From positions 2,170,001 to 2,234,000 of the forward strand of contig NC_089189.1 in assembly GCF_947507565.1 (NCBI RefSeq): a stretch of 64,000 bases of DNA, given 5' to 3'. The stretch is from Oscarella lobularis (taxonomy: Eukaryota; Porifera; Homoscleromorpha; Homosclerophorida; Oscarellidae). The position numbers and the translations under genes are program-made. Within the stretch, counting starts at the first letter, position 1; every line of letters begins with the position of its first letter. Positions 20,726-32,678 of this stretch are shown in pieces. Under the pieces are notes generated by a model that saw only the letters and a list, made by a program, of their open reading frames with translations, was not told where the DNA came from and did not search any database.

Positions 20726-22647
20726 TTAGACTGATGGCTCGCACTTTTCTTTCTCCTCATTCCCACACTTTTTCATCTCCTCATTCCCACACTTTTCTTT
20801 CTCCTCATTCCCACACTTTTTCATCTCCTCATTCCGGCGCTTTCTTCTCTCAATGTAAGCGACGATAAACATAACTCCTGAAGAGAGCGCAAAAGTCGTG
20901 CCGCTCAGATAAAACGCAATCGAATACGAGCACGTCCCATCGTATATCCAGCCTAGAACACCGCAAAATATTTTAATTAATCAATTAATTAAACTATTCA
21001 ACCCCACCTGCAATAGGAGCAGATATTACGTTTGACGGACCCTGGGAGCACATGTACCATCCCGCCGCCTGTGGCACCTGCTCCTTCGTCACAATGCTTC
21101 CCAGAGTGACGTAAGCAAAGGAGAGTATACCTCCCAGAAAGAAACCGTACGCGGAAGCGAAGGCGGCCAGACCGGCGTACGTCTGAATCAACGGCGCGCA
21201 ATAAACCGACGCGCTTGCGCAAACGAGGCAAATAAGATAGAGATAAACCGGTTGGACTCGACGATGATTTCCGATAAATCCGACGACCACACGACCGACG
21301 AGGGAACCAATACCGAAATAGGTGACAAGATAATCGGCTTCGGCTTGAGACGAACACAGGTCGAGGGCAAAGCGAACCTATATGATGAGATATATAGTAT
21401 ATGACGTAGAAATGTATATAAGGATTTGTTACCATGTGAACGAAGGGAGCGGAAAGGCCGAGAAACATGAGAATGACTGCGACCATGAAGAGTACAACGG
21501 AAGGACTTTTCAGTAAAGCCACATTGAAAATTTTCCTTTTCTTCTTTTTTGTATCGGCTTCTGTGGTTGGAGCCTTGTAAAGAAGAGACAGGCCTAGAAC
21601 GACTGCGAAGGCGGCTGCTAGGAAGAGAAGGTAACTGCGCCAATCGTAGTTGCCGATAAATGCCCGTGATATTGGCCCAAACGCTATGGCACCAACTCCC
21701 ATTCCGGCCAGAGCAAAGCCATTGGCAATAGGTAAATAACCGAGTGGTCTCCAGTGCTGCTGTACAATGACAACGGAGCTGGTAAATAGTAACGCGTAAC
21801 CCACGCCCGATATTAGACTGTAGAGACAGATGAAGAGAATTAGAGATGAGGCAAACGAGGAGGCCAGACAGCCTAGTGCCGCTAAGGCCGAGCCGATGAC
21901 GGCTACCGTACGACAGCCAAAGCGATCGATAAGTATAGCCGCCAAAATTCCGAAGAGTCGGCCGGCGGCGAGATGAACGGAAGAAACCCACGCTATAGGA
22001 AAAAAAACTTCGTTTAGCCTAAGAGGGTCGGTTCGGAAGAGAGAGGACTCGCACTGCACGTGACTCTAACATATCTATGTTAATTAAAACTGAATCGCCA
22101 AGACGTTTATGCATCAAAAAGGAATTTTTCTTATAGAAGCAGTACCATCGCAGAACTTACATCAACTGTCTATTCATTATTTAGAAGGAAACGAAGATGA
22201 CACGCCCACGCGAAGCTCGCGTGCAAGGGCGAGTTTCCCTCTAAATCGCTATAGGGCTGGTGTTTCCATTGCGCTCTTAATTTGTTGGAGGGCTATCATG
22301 CGTGCACTGTACGGTTTGTCACCTGTTTTGCCTCTAGATTCGCCAAAGCCTCCGCATTCTTCTGTCGCATTCGCATCGTTCGCCGTTTGGCTCACGTTGG
22401 TCCACTGCACCTCTCGCTCGTTGTCGCAGCGCGACGTCACATTTGAAGTGCCGCACGTCGAGCTTGAAGTGTCTCTCTCGGCGCTAGCGTTGTGCATTGG
22501 CCGTTTGACGTCACAAGGCACTTTTAGCAGTTCGCTGAATAGGACTCCCGTCGCGTACATGATACCGCCAAGGAGGAAAAAGGCAACGAATGCCGCAATG
22601 CAGACGATAATTGGCCATCGGTACGTTTTCCCTTTTGCGGCAGTCAT
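20726..22647 (-). CDS. Monocarboxylate transporter-like major facilitator (SLC16-type), copy A
   Basis: Four exons on the minus strand: 22647-22323, 21992-21433, 21377-21008 and 20952-20726; 493 residues. The sequence gives about 12 membrane segments with SLC16 features: paired helices around a cytoplasmic loop rich in Lys (after LLYKAP), GIGSLVGRVVVGF, and GPSNVISAPIAGWIYD followed by YSIAFYLSG near the end. Substrate unknown; family members carry lactate, pyruvate, aromatic amino acids or other organic anions with protons. Two oddities: the loop between helices 1 and 2 is about 65 residues, with Cys and N-glycosylation sequons, much longer than in typical MCTs, and the helix-1 Asp-Gly-Gly motif is absent. 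The C-terminal cytoplasmic tail consists of an 8-residue repeat (KCGNEE core) encoded by a 24-bp tandem repeat. It lies ~125 bp upstream of the lipase start, in the same orientation. Confidence 0.85.
20745..20836. repeat. 24-bp tandem repeat inside the coding tail of transporter copy A
   Basis: About four units, alternating two versions that differ over the last few bases of a CTCCTCATTCCCACACTTTT core. Read on the minus strand the repeat stays in frame and encodes alternating MKKCGNEE and KEKCGNEE. Copies B and C lack it. Confidence 0.85.
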
Positions 22648-23059
22648 ACTGATGAAAACGACTCGCGAGAGAACTGAACTATGACGCGTTGTGCGTACGC
22701 TTTCCCATGATATACGTGCATGAGTTCGTGCGCACGTGCATGTACGGTCTTTATGCGTGACGTTAGCTTCCAGGTAGCGAAAGGCTTTTTGAAATAAGCA
22801 TCCGGTGGAAGCCTAACTCGCAAACGCCAACCCCAATTTATGTTTACTTCCTCTTGCGGCTTCGAATCGGAAGCGAGACGTTACGCGTACCGGGTGTATT
22901 TCTATTTTAAGGAGCGTGAACGTTTTGTACCACGCCTACGCAAAACTCTATTGATTAGACGCTAAGTCTCTTACGTCTTGTTGGTTGCGCTGCAGCTTGC
23001 ACGACAAGAGAAAAGGACTCTGTACGTGTGACGTTGTCGCACGGACACGATACTATAGT
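22648..23059. other. Upstream region of transporter copy A
   Basis: Probable promoter and 5' flank of copy A. It is closely similar to 25359-25740 upstream of copy B, and a shorter part is shared with the sequence upstream of copy C (28101-28260). No gene is seen. Confidence 0.5.
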
Positions 23060-23360
23060 ATATTTTCTAGCCGTTCGGTGAGAACGAATCGAAGCGTGAT
23101 CGAGCAATGGCTTGAGCCTACTCATCCAGACATCTGGGGGAAGGGCTTGGCCTGAGAGGCTACGAGGAGAGTCGGCGCGCAGCGCCTGAGAAGTTTCGCG
23201 GCAGCGCGATCGACCGTGCGCCTTTTCGGCGTCGTTTCCGCTGTACGCGTAGACCACTTGCAGATATACAGCTTACGAGAGACCTTGAGACGTCAGGAAG
23301 AGAGTATGAGCGCCAGAACGAAGGGAAGAGAGAAGATCGAGCACCTTGGGATTTCCCGTA
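23060..23360 (-). pseudogene. Remnant of ABHD2-like exon 1, unit 2
   Basis: Aligned by eye with 20390-20600, this stretch keeps recognisable blocks of ABHD2 exon 1: the coding core VYAxSxxDAxxxHGR, the codons around ATGAGCGCCAGAACG on the opposite strand, and the 5' flank ATTTCCCGTA. The start codon region and frame are lost and no downstream exons follow. It sits ~120 bp downstream of transporter copy B, the same spacing and order as the intact lipase and copy A. Confidence 0.6.
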
Positions 23361-23479
23361 CAAAACGTCACAAAAACGTCACCCACGTCACATGTACAGT
23401 ATGTGACACTAATCTACAGACTAGTACGGAGTGACGAAAACAAACGACTTCGATTTTTCAGAATACCGGTAAGCTGAAT

Positions 23480-25358
23480 TCATTCTAAAGTTTCCGCTGG
23501 TTGACCTTTCTCTTCATTCAAACGTTTTCGTCTTTGAATGTAAGCAACCAGGCACAAAACCCCAAACGCAAGTGCGAACGTTGTGCCGCTCAGGTAAAAA
23601 GAAATTGAATACGAGCACGTCCCATCATATATCCAACCTATAGAAACACCTGGCTATAATTAAAAAATAGTGACATCTAAAGAACTACATAAACCTGCAA
23701 TAGGAGCCGATAATACGTTTGAAGGCCCTTGTGGAACCTGTTCCTTCTTCTGCACAACGGTTCCCAGAACGACAACACCAAAGGAGAGTATTCCCCCGAG
23801 AAAAAACCGTAAACGGCCGCAAAGGCGGCCAGTCCTCCGTACGACCGAATCAACGGTGCGCACGCAACCGAGACACTGGAAGAAATGATGCAGAAGAGAT
23901 AGAGATAAATCGGTTCGACTCGACGATGATTTCCTATAAATCCGACGACAATGCGACCGACGAGAGAGCCAATACCGAAATAGGTGACGAGATAATCGGC
24001 TTCGGCTTGAGACGAACACAAGTCGAGGGCAAATCGAACCTTTTAATGAGGAAAGCTATTGATACATGCACGTGGGGAAGAAAATGAACGAGTCACTTAC
24101 CATGTGAACGAAAGGAGCAGAAAGACCTAAGAACATTATAAGAATTGCAACCATGAAGAGCACAAGAGACGGCTTTTTTAACAGTGACACGTCCAAAATT
24201 TTTCTCTTCTGTACCGGATTCTCATTAGTCGTTTTGGCGTCAGTGACTGGACGCTTGTAAAGAAGAATCAGAGCTAGAATTCCCCCGAAAGAAGCAGCTA
24301 GAAAGCGAAGGTAGTTACGCCAATCGTAACTGCCTATAAAGCCGCGCGATATTGGCCCAAACGCTATGGCCCCTACTGCCATTCCGGACATAGCAAAAGC
24401 GTTGGCAATTGGCAGATATCCGAGCGGCCTCCAGTGCTGCGTGACGACGACGATGGAGCTAGTGAATAGCAGTGCGTAACCGACGCCCGAGACGAGGCTG
24501 TAGAGACAGATGAAGAGAATTAGAGACGGGGCGAAGGAGGAGGCTAGACAGCCTAGTGCCGCTAAAGCCGAGCCGATGACGCTACCGTACGACAGCCAAA
24601 ACGGTCGATAAGTATAGCCGCCAGAATTCCGAAGAGTTGGCTGACGGCGAGATGAACGGAAGAAACCCACGCTAAAAAAAGGTATACATGTATACAGGTA
24701 GTGTACGAAAAAACGTTGTTTAGCCTAGGAGGGTCGGTTCGAAAGAGAGAGACTCGCACTGCACGTGACTCTAACTTTCGTCGCCCTATCTATCTATGTT
24801 AATTAAAAATACACCAAAACTGAATTCAAAAGGAATTTTTTGCTTAAAGAAGAAGTACCATCGCAGAACGAACTTACATCAACTGTCTATTCATTACTAG
24901 GAAACGAAGATGACACGCCCACGCGAAGCTCGCGTGCAAGGCGAGTTTCCCTCCTGAGGCCATAGGGCTGGTGTTTGCATAGCGCTCTTAATTTGTTGGA
25001 GGGCTATTATTCGTGCACTGTACGGTTTGTCACCTGTTTTGCCTCTAGATTCGCCAAAGCCTCCGCATTCTTCTGTCGCATTCGCATCGGTAGCGGTTTG
25101 GCTCACGTTGGTCCACTGCACCTCTCGCTCGTAGTCGCAGCGCGACGTCGCATTGGAAGTGCCGCACGTCGAGCTTGAAGTGTCTCTCTCGGCGCTAGCG
25201 TTGTGCATCGGCCGTTTGACGTCACAAGGCATTTTTAGCAGTTCGCTGAATAGGACTCCCGTCGCGTACATGATACCGCCAAGGAGAAAAAAGGCAACGA
25301 ATGCCGCAATGCAGACGATAATTGGCCATCGGTACGTTTCCCCTTTTGCGGCAGTCAT
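23480..25358 (-). pseudogene. SLC16-type transporter, copy B, frameshifted
   Basis: The exons correspond to those of copies A and C: 25358-25034, 24671-24101, ~24040-23690 and ~23635-23480, with splice sites preserved. Two single-base deletions break it. One is in exon 2 at ~24580 (GACGCTACC where A and C have GACGGCTACC), after LIDRFGCRTVA. The other is in an A-run at ~23801-23806 in exon 3 (six A where copy C has seven). An in-frame 27-bp deletion also removes the GWYLFSQ-like helix segment present in copy C. Exon 1 is nearly identical to copy A and the last two exons to copy C. Probably a pseudogene; homopolymer sequencing error could explain one lesion but not all three. Confidence 0.75.
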
Positions 25359-25740
25359 ACTGGATGAAAACGACTCGCGAGAGAACTGAACTATGACGCG
25401 TTGCCCGTACTCTTTCCCATGATATACGTGCATGAGTTCGTGCGCACGTGCATGTACGGTCTTTATGCGTGACGTCAGCTTCCAGGTAGCGAAAGGCTTT
25501 TTGAAATAAGCATCCGTTGGAAGCCCAACTCGCAACCGCCGACCACTATTTATGTTTACGTCCTCTTGCGGCTTCGAATCGGAAGCGAGAGACGTTACGC
25601 GTATATTTCTATTTAAAGGAGAGTGAACGTTTTGTACCACGCCTACGCAAAACTCTATTGATTAGACGCTAAGTCTCTTACGTCTTGTTGGTTGCGCTGC
25701 AGCTTGCACGACAAGAGAAAAGGACTCTGTACGTGTGACG
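25359..25740. other. Upstream region of transporter copy B
   Basis: Close copy of 22648-23059; probable promoter and 5' flank. No gene is seen. Confidence 0.5.
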
Positions 25741-26055
25741 TTGTCGCACGGACACGATACTATAGTATATTATCTAGCCGTTAGGTGAGAACGAATCGAA
25801 GCGTGATCGAGCAATGGCTTGAGCTTACTCATCCAGACATCTGGGGGAAGGGCTTGGCCTGAGAGGCTAAGAGGAGCGTCGGCGCGCAGCGCCTGAGAAG
25901 TTTCGCGGCAGCGCGATCGACCGTGCGCCTTTTCGGCGCCGTTTCCGCTGTACGCGTAGACCACTTGCAGCCTACGAGACGTCAGGAAGAGAGTAATGAG
26001 CGCCAGAACGAAGGGAAGAGAAAAGATCGAGCACCTTGGGATTTCCCGTACAAAA
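25741..26055 (-). pseudogene. Remnant of ABHD2-like exon 1, unit 3
   Basis: Near-identical to the remnant at 23060-23360 and related in the same way to the intact ABHD2-like exon 1, with the start and frame lost. It lies ~110 bp downstream of transporter copy C, completing the pattern of a lipase-transporter unit repeated three times. Confidence 0.6.
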
Positions 26056-26166
26056 CGTCACAAAACGTCACTTCACGTCACACCCATACATATGTGACAC
26101 TAATCTACAGACTAGTACGGAGTGACGAAAACAAACGACTTCGATTTTAATACCAGTAAGCTGAAT

Positions 26167-28100
26167 TCATTCTAAAGTTTTCGCTGGCTGACCTTTCTCT
26201 TCATTTAAACGTTTTCGTCTTTGAATGTAAGCAACCAGGCACAAAACCCCAAACGCAAGTGCAAACGTTGTGCCGCTCAAGTAAAAAGAAATTGAATACG
26301 AGCACGTCCCATCATATATCCAACCTATAGAAACACCCAGCTATAATTAAAAAAATAATGACATCAACTCAAGAACTATATAAACCTGCAATAGGAGCCG
26401 ATAATACGTTTGAAGGTCCTTGCGAAAACAAATACCATCCTAGAGCCTGTGGAACCTGTTCCTTCTTCTGCACAACGGTTCCCAGAACGACAACACCAAA
26501 GGAGAGTATTCCCCCAAGAAAAAAACCGTAAACGGCCGCAAAGGCGGCCAGTCCTCCGTACGACCCAATCAACGGTGCGCACGCAACCGAGACACTGGAA
26601 GAAATGATGCAGAAGAGATAGAGATAAATCGGTTCGACTCGACGATGATTTCCTATAAATCCGACGACAATGCGACCGACGAGAGAGCCGATACCGAAAT
26701 AGGTGACGAGATAATCGGCTTCGGCTTGAGACGAACACAAGTCGAGGGCAAATCGAACCTTTTAATGAGGAAAGCTTTTGATGCATGCACGGGAGGAAGA
26801 AAATGCAAGAGTCACTTACCATGTGAACGAAAGGAGCAGAAAGACCTAGGAACATTATAACAATTGCAACCATGAAGAGCACAAGAGACGGATTTTTTAA
26901 CAGTGACACGTCCAAAATTTTTCTCTTCTGTACCGGATTGCTATTAATCTGAGTCTCATTAGTCGTGTTGGGGTCAGCGACTGGACGCTTGTAAAGAAGA
27001 GTCAGAGCTAGAATTCCCCCGAAAGAAGCAGCTAGAAAGCGAAGGTAGCTACGCCAATCGTAACTGCCTATAAAGCCGCGCGATATTGGCCCAAACGCTA
27101 TGGCCCCTACGCCCATTCCGGACATAGCAAAAGCGTTGGCAATTGGCAGATATCCGAGCGGCCTCCAGTGCTGCGTGACGACGACGATGGAGCTAGTGAA
27201 TAGCAGTGCGTAACCGACGCCCGAGACGAGGCTGTAGAGACAGATGAAGAGAACTAGAGACGGGGCGAACGAGGCGGTTAAGCAGCCAATCGCGGCTAAG
27301 GCGGAGCCAACGACGGCTACCGTGCGACAGCTGAAGCGATCGATAAGTACAGCGGCTAAAATGCCGAAGATTCTGCTTGCCGCAAGTTGAACCGAAGAAA
27401 CCCAAGCTAAAGAAAATCGAGTAAGGTGCATGAAAGTTACATTTTCCCATGCACCGCCTCCATGTTTATAGATGCCAGTAAACTTAATTAGAAAACTGAG
27501 TTAACCAGAAGATTGCGCATAACTAAATTTTGTTTTAGAAGTGGTATCCAATCATCTAACCCCGATTCCAAACTAGACAAAACGCGTGGGAACGGAGAAT
27601 ATATATACCTCCATGCACACGGAGCATGCAAGGCGAGTTTCGCTTAGGGATAGTCCTTAGATATAAGCTCAAGCGTACAATTGCACTGAAACAAGTGTAC
27701 CACGCGGTAGATAAACATGGGGTCATCTATCAGCCGCGATTTCGCTAAAGGACTGGTGTCGGGTTACCGTACATATAGACTATAGTTCACCTGTTCTGCC
27801 TCTAGATTCGCCAAATCCTCCGCATTGTTCCGCATCAGCGGCCGTTTGGCTCACGTTGGCCGATTCTTGGTATTCGCAGCGCAATGTTACATTTGAAATG
27901 CCGCCGCACGATGAACTCGGCGTATTTTCCTCGCTGCTATCGTTGCGCATGGGCCGATCGACGTCACAAGGCATTTTCAGCAGTTCGCTGAATAAGACTC
28001 CCGTCGCGTACATGATGCCACCAAGGAGAAAAAAGGCAACGAATGCGACAGTGCAGACGAGAATTGGCCATTGGAACGCTCTCACTTTTGCGGCGGTCAT
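26167..28100 (-). CDS. Monocarboxylate transporter-like major facilitator (SLC16-type), copy C
   Basis: Four exons on the minus strand: 28100-27791, 27406-26820, 26758-26386 and 26324-26167; 475 residues with all phases consistent. It has ~12 predicted membrane helices and the same family features as copy A (GIGSLVGRIVVGF, GPSNVLSAPIAGWIYDGTCSYSI). The first extracellular loop is again long (~60 residues, Cys and NxS/T sequons). The central cytoplasmic linker is nine residues longer than in copy A, and the tail is short and lacks the copy-A repeat. Intact, so probably functional. Substrate unknown. The ~150 bp upstream is shared with copies A and B, so expression may be similar. Confidence 0.85.
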
Positions 28101-30093
28101 ACTGATGAAAAGACTCGGAACTATATGACGAGTCGCTCGTATGCTTGAGCATGATATGCATGGAACTTCGTGCATGTGCACGTGCATGGCATCATACATA
28201 TCCAGTCGTGACGTAACATTCCGGCATACGAAAGGCTTCGAAATACAGTACAAGGAAGCCTAACGTGATTGCGGTAAAAGTTGACTTAAGGTGCATGAAG
28301 ACGTATATATATATATATAACAAACCGCAGACACTGTTTGGTTATACAGTGGGTTATAGCGGCCACCCTCAGGCCAGATTAGAGATTGGAGGCCGTATAA
28401 TCGAGAAGAAATTGATTAGCTTGGCCAATGCGGGGAATTTTAAGTTCGGTCGTATTAGTAAGGCGGCCGCTTTATAAAAGTGGCCGCTAACCGAGGTTCC
28501 ACTAGTCTGTCGACTCGCTTCCCGGAAGTGAGCCTAAGCTTCCAGGGAAGCCGTGCTTTGTTGACATATGGCGAACAAGTAATTCCCTTAGTGTGAATAT
28601 GCTATAGAAGTCGTGGACACTGTCAGGCTGCGAAACGGCCTGTTCGTACTCGGACTGCCCCAATTTCTCCTACACGGCTTTATACCATAAATGGGGACTC
28701 AGTTCCGGTGTCGCGAAGTATTCAACCCTGCATGCACTTGGGACTTTACGCGCGTTAGCCAGCGAAAAGCTAGGTACGGCGAAACGTACTTCGAAACGAA
28801 GAATGATTCTGCTCACGTGCTCAGTAATAATAGGAGTGTACACACGGGAAGGGGTTCTTCGAGTGTAGCGCGCTTCTCTTGAATTTGTTTCGCAAAATTC
28901 CGAGACCAAGACTATACGAACTGTGCCCAATTTGAAGTTTTGTACGAGACAAGTCGTAGCTACGGAAATTTGTGAAGGTCAAAGCGTCAGTGACACGTGA
29001 CGAAAAAAGGCGCCTTTGGAAATAGCTACTAAAACTTCAAATTTTTCTTTCAAGCTTATAGACAAACGGCTTTTGATTTTCGGAGCCTTAATTAACTGCA
29101 ACGAGTACTTCCGGAAACGAAGTATCTCCATTTCCAACGTTATTTGAACGTTCAATTATTGGTATTTGAAAAAACTAAATTTCACCCGAGGATTTCGCAC
29201 AATCCGCGAGAACAAATACTAGCCGTGAAGAATGCCCTAAGGCAAACAGAACAACAACCTCGTATCTAACACGTGCTGGAATTTGACCAAAAATTAGCAT
29301 ATCGTTGTCGCTTCAGATAAAACAAAGGAGTGGCTTTCGTTGCTTTACCCAAAATTAGCATCTATTACGTCATGTCCGCAAACGCTTACGTTCAAAAGAA
29401 CATCAAAATTCATAAGTAGACCGAGGGCTTTTGTACTAGAACTAATGTTTGACTCCGTAGCGAACTAACGAACAAAAGAGCAAAAGGCGCGTATCTTCTC
29501 TCCCCTCCTCCGCTCCGTATACGTACTCTTCCTACTCTTCCTCCTACACACTGACCCATGCAAAAGAGGTATGCGCGCCAGACCAATTAGGCGCTAATGG
29601 GCCCCTAAAGAGCCTTAACGACCCAATAGAATCGATCCCCGTTGACATACGAGCGAACCGCACGACCCAATTCGCTCGCACATGTCAACATTCTCACGCT
29701 CCACCAATCGGAACAACCTCAAAACGACGCCCGAATATCCGATTTCAATCAGACCTATTCAAATACGATCGAGACCCCCTAGAGATCAAGGACGAGCGGG
29801 CGATCCACGGGGACAACGATCGAAGGCGAGCGAAGACGGCGGGTGGCGCGAGAGCGTCGCGTGGAGCACGCAATCGGCAAACGATGTCGACTACGAACGT
29901 CACCGGCGTTTCCATCTGGTGCCCGAAGGGCTAGGGGCCCGGGCCACGGGCGCGGGCCGGCGACCGAGTGGGCAGCGGATCGATAACCCCACGCAAAGGG
30001 AAACGCATGGGGCCGGCGCGGAGCCCCTATAAACACTTGCACTCGGTTCGCCCTTGTACCAGTTAGCGTTGACACCTCGAAAACGACGTATAC
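28101..30093. other. Long intergenic region
   Basis: The first ~160 bp resemble the promoters of transporter copies A and B. A short (TA)n tract lies at ~28305-28320. A GC-rich stretch around 29800-30030 precedes the ankyrin gene and may be its promoter. No coding sequence is supported. Confidence 0.5.
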
Positions 30094-32569
30094 ATGGATC
30101 GAAAGGAAGTCGGACGGCTTTTGTTTGTCGCCGTGAAACGAGCGAATTTCGACGAAATGAAACGATTGCTCGACCTCAAAGGCGACGTTCATCACGACCA
30201 CGTAAGAAAAGAGATAAAAAAAATCGCGACGTCATAAAGAGGGAGGATTTTGATATCGTAGAACGGGCTGAACGTTCTGCATCAAGCGGCGAAGAAGGGC
30301 CACGCGAAAATCATCAAAACGCTCGTTAAGAAAATGAAACTAAGCGTCCATACAAAGGATAAAGTAAGGAAGAAATTAATCGAGATTAAATAATGCACTT
30401 GGAGACCCCTAAGGACTAGTCTAAGGGAATAGTAGTGGTCTCTCTGTACGTATATCGACTAACACCTCTAAATCATTGATTGCTCTTTTCCTACTAGTAC
30501 GGTTGGACGCCGCTGCACTGGGCCTGCTGGGCGGGACACCCCGATTGCGTGCAAGCGTTGCTCGACTGCAAAGCGAATCCCAACTCTCTAGATAAGGTAA
30601 AGAGGGGAGATGGGACCGGATCCCTCGTGAGACGACGCCCCCGCTTCTCGTCGGAGCGCCGCCCCGATCGGCGGCGGCGACGGCGACGCCCGCGCGCGGA
30701 CGCATGTCGTAAACAGGATCGCGTGCACGCGAGCGTTTGACGCAGAGCCCCGACGTCGATACGAGCCATATTTGGCGCGCCGGTGAAAACAAGTCGCGCG
30801 CGCGTGACGGGGTGTTTGCGGCACGCGCGATCCGATTTGGGAGGACCGTGTTTTCGAGCCTCCTCGAATCATAACAAGATTGAAGCGCGTCTCACACGCC
30901 CCCACTTTTTCAAATTAGATCGACGCGAATTGCGTTCACGGAGCGGCGATCAACGGCCACGCGAACGTCATTCGCGTCTTGGCCCAATCATCGAAGTGCG
31001 ATTTCAACGTGCAGAGAAAGGTGTGTATGGGAAGCATTTGAAATTTTCGATTGTTCTATTTTTTTTCTGTGGGGGAAAGGATGGCTGGGCTCCTATACAT
31101 CTGACGTCGCATAACGGTCACGTTGAAGCCGTGAGAGCGTTAGTTACCGATGCGAAATGCAAAGTCAATCTTGAAACAGAGGTAAGAGGGAACTGTCCTA
31201 TAAGGGGGGGCCTTGTCTAAGTTTTCTCTATAGGGAGGCGAGGGTCCTCTACACAAGGCCGTCACAAACGGTCACTATAAAATCGTCGAGATACTTCTCG
31301 CCGCCGGAGCGCCCATCGACATGCCAGACAAGGTAAATAAATTCCCCCCTCCTATGCTCCCACATGTAAACAAGTGGGTTTTTTTCTTCTTAAGTTTGGT
31401 TGCACCGCTCTGCATGACGCTGTCCAGTGGGGTCAAAAGCGTATCGTGCGGCTTCTCTTGGAGGCCGATTGTCGTGTGACGGCGAAAAACAACGTAAGTG
31501 CCGCCGCCACCGCACGTTTCCGGCCTCCCTCTACCCCCGGTCGAATCTATCTAATCGGTCGCCTTCTAGAAGAACAAACACACTCCACTGGATCTGGCGA
31601 AGCTCGAAGGGCAAACGGAAATTGCGCAACTTCTCGACGCCGGAATAAATGTAAGGGAGGGTTCGTTACGTGGGCCTCTAGGGCGAAAACGTCGGAATGT
31701 GTGAAACGTTAGTCCAACTCCCCCGGAATCTCTCTGTTAACGTGTCTGTTTGCGTCGCCAAATCGGCACCCTTTCTAATCGTATCTCCCTAGCCCCCAAG
31801 GCGAGTCCTAATCTCGATATAGATAGATAGTACATGCGCCCCACACACGCGCGTAGAACCTCAACCTCAACTATAATAGTAGAGACGATTAGTCAAGTCT
31901 CTCAAATGGAAACATACTCAGTTCATACTTTGATGCCGTAAACACACTCTAGAAGGGACAAAACGAAACGAACGTTTTCTCGGAGGTATCCTACGACCTT
32001 CGTACGCTCCACCTAATCAAATTCTATAGATTCCGGTTTAAACTAGAACGGACGCTATTAATACTTTGAGATCGGTCACTCATCTGTTTCCCTATTAATT
32101 ATTTATCTTTTCTAAGGCAAAGGAAACGACTCCCGAGCTCGCAAGCAAGTGGTCGGACGTGCGCAAACTACTCTTCGTCAACGAAGACGGCAAGCTCAAG
32201 TTCAACCACTCGGAGAGCAAGTGGCAGTGGAAAAAGCGCATGGAAGAGACGTGCGAAACGTATCGACGTTCGAGTCAGGAGAAAATCGAGAACGTCGAAC
32301 GCCAATCGGCGGAGCGCGTCGACGCGACCGTGCGCCAATGCGACGCGAAAATCGACGAAATTAAACAGGAGTGCGCGCGTCGCATATCGCAACTCGAGCA
32401 ACGACTCCAAGAAAAGGAACGCGATCTCGTCGAAACGATCGAACGACGTCGAGAAATGAAACGTCGCGCCGCCGATCGGGCGGTGCGACGAAACGGGACG
32501 ACAAGCGCGCCGAAATTTCCGCTTACGTCGAAATATCGTCGCGTCGGTCACGTGTGCTTGCCCGCTTAG
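30094..32569 (+). CDS. Ankyrin-repeat protein with C-terminal coiled coil, one repeat per exon
   Basis: Nine exons: 30094-30201, 30262-30363, 30498-30596, 30919-31020, 31080-31181, 31234-31332, 31395-31493, 31570-31650 and 32117-32569; 414 residues, and every intron is in phase 0. Exons 2-8 each encode one ankyrin repeat of 27-34 residues (for example GWTPLHWACWAGHPDCVQAL and GCTALHDAVQWGQKRIVRLL). The last exon encodes a highly charged helical tail (~residues 290-380, rich in Glu/Arg) that should form a coiled coil. No signal peptide or membrane segment, so cytoplasmic or nuclear. Inferred scaffold or adaptor; the partner is unknown. The introns are longer and very GC-rich in places (30600-30900). 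Confidence 0.85.
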
Positions 32570-32678
32570 AATTTAATTATAAACGCTTCAGAATTATTTT
32601 TTCTCTCTCTCTCGCTTTAAGAATGAACTCGATGCTTTTCTACCCCTGGCGGGGCTTATTCGTCGTTTAATTAATAAT

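Noticed and set aside
28265-28477. Short plus-strand frame (70 codons) in the long intergenic region
   Set aside because: No signal peptide, domain, splice support or paralogue.
30054-30329. Frames around the first ankyrin exons (29682-30032 and 30054-30329)
   Set aside because: They run through splice donors and introns; the correct frame starts at 30094 and splices cleanly into the repeat exons.
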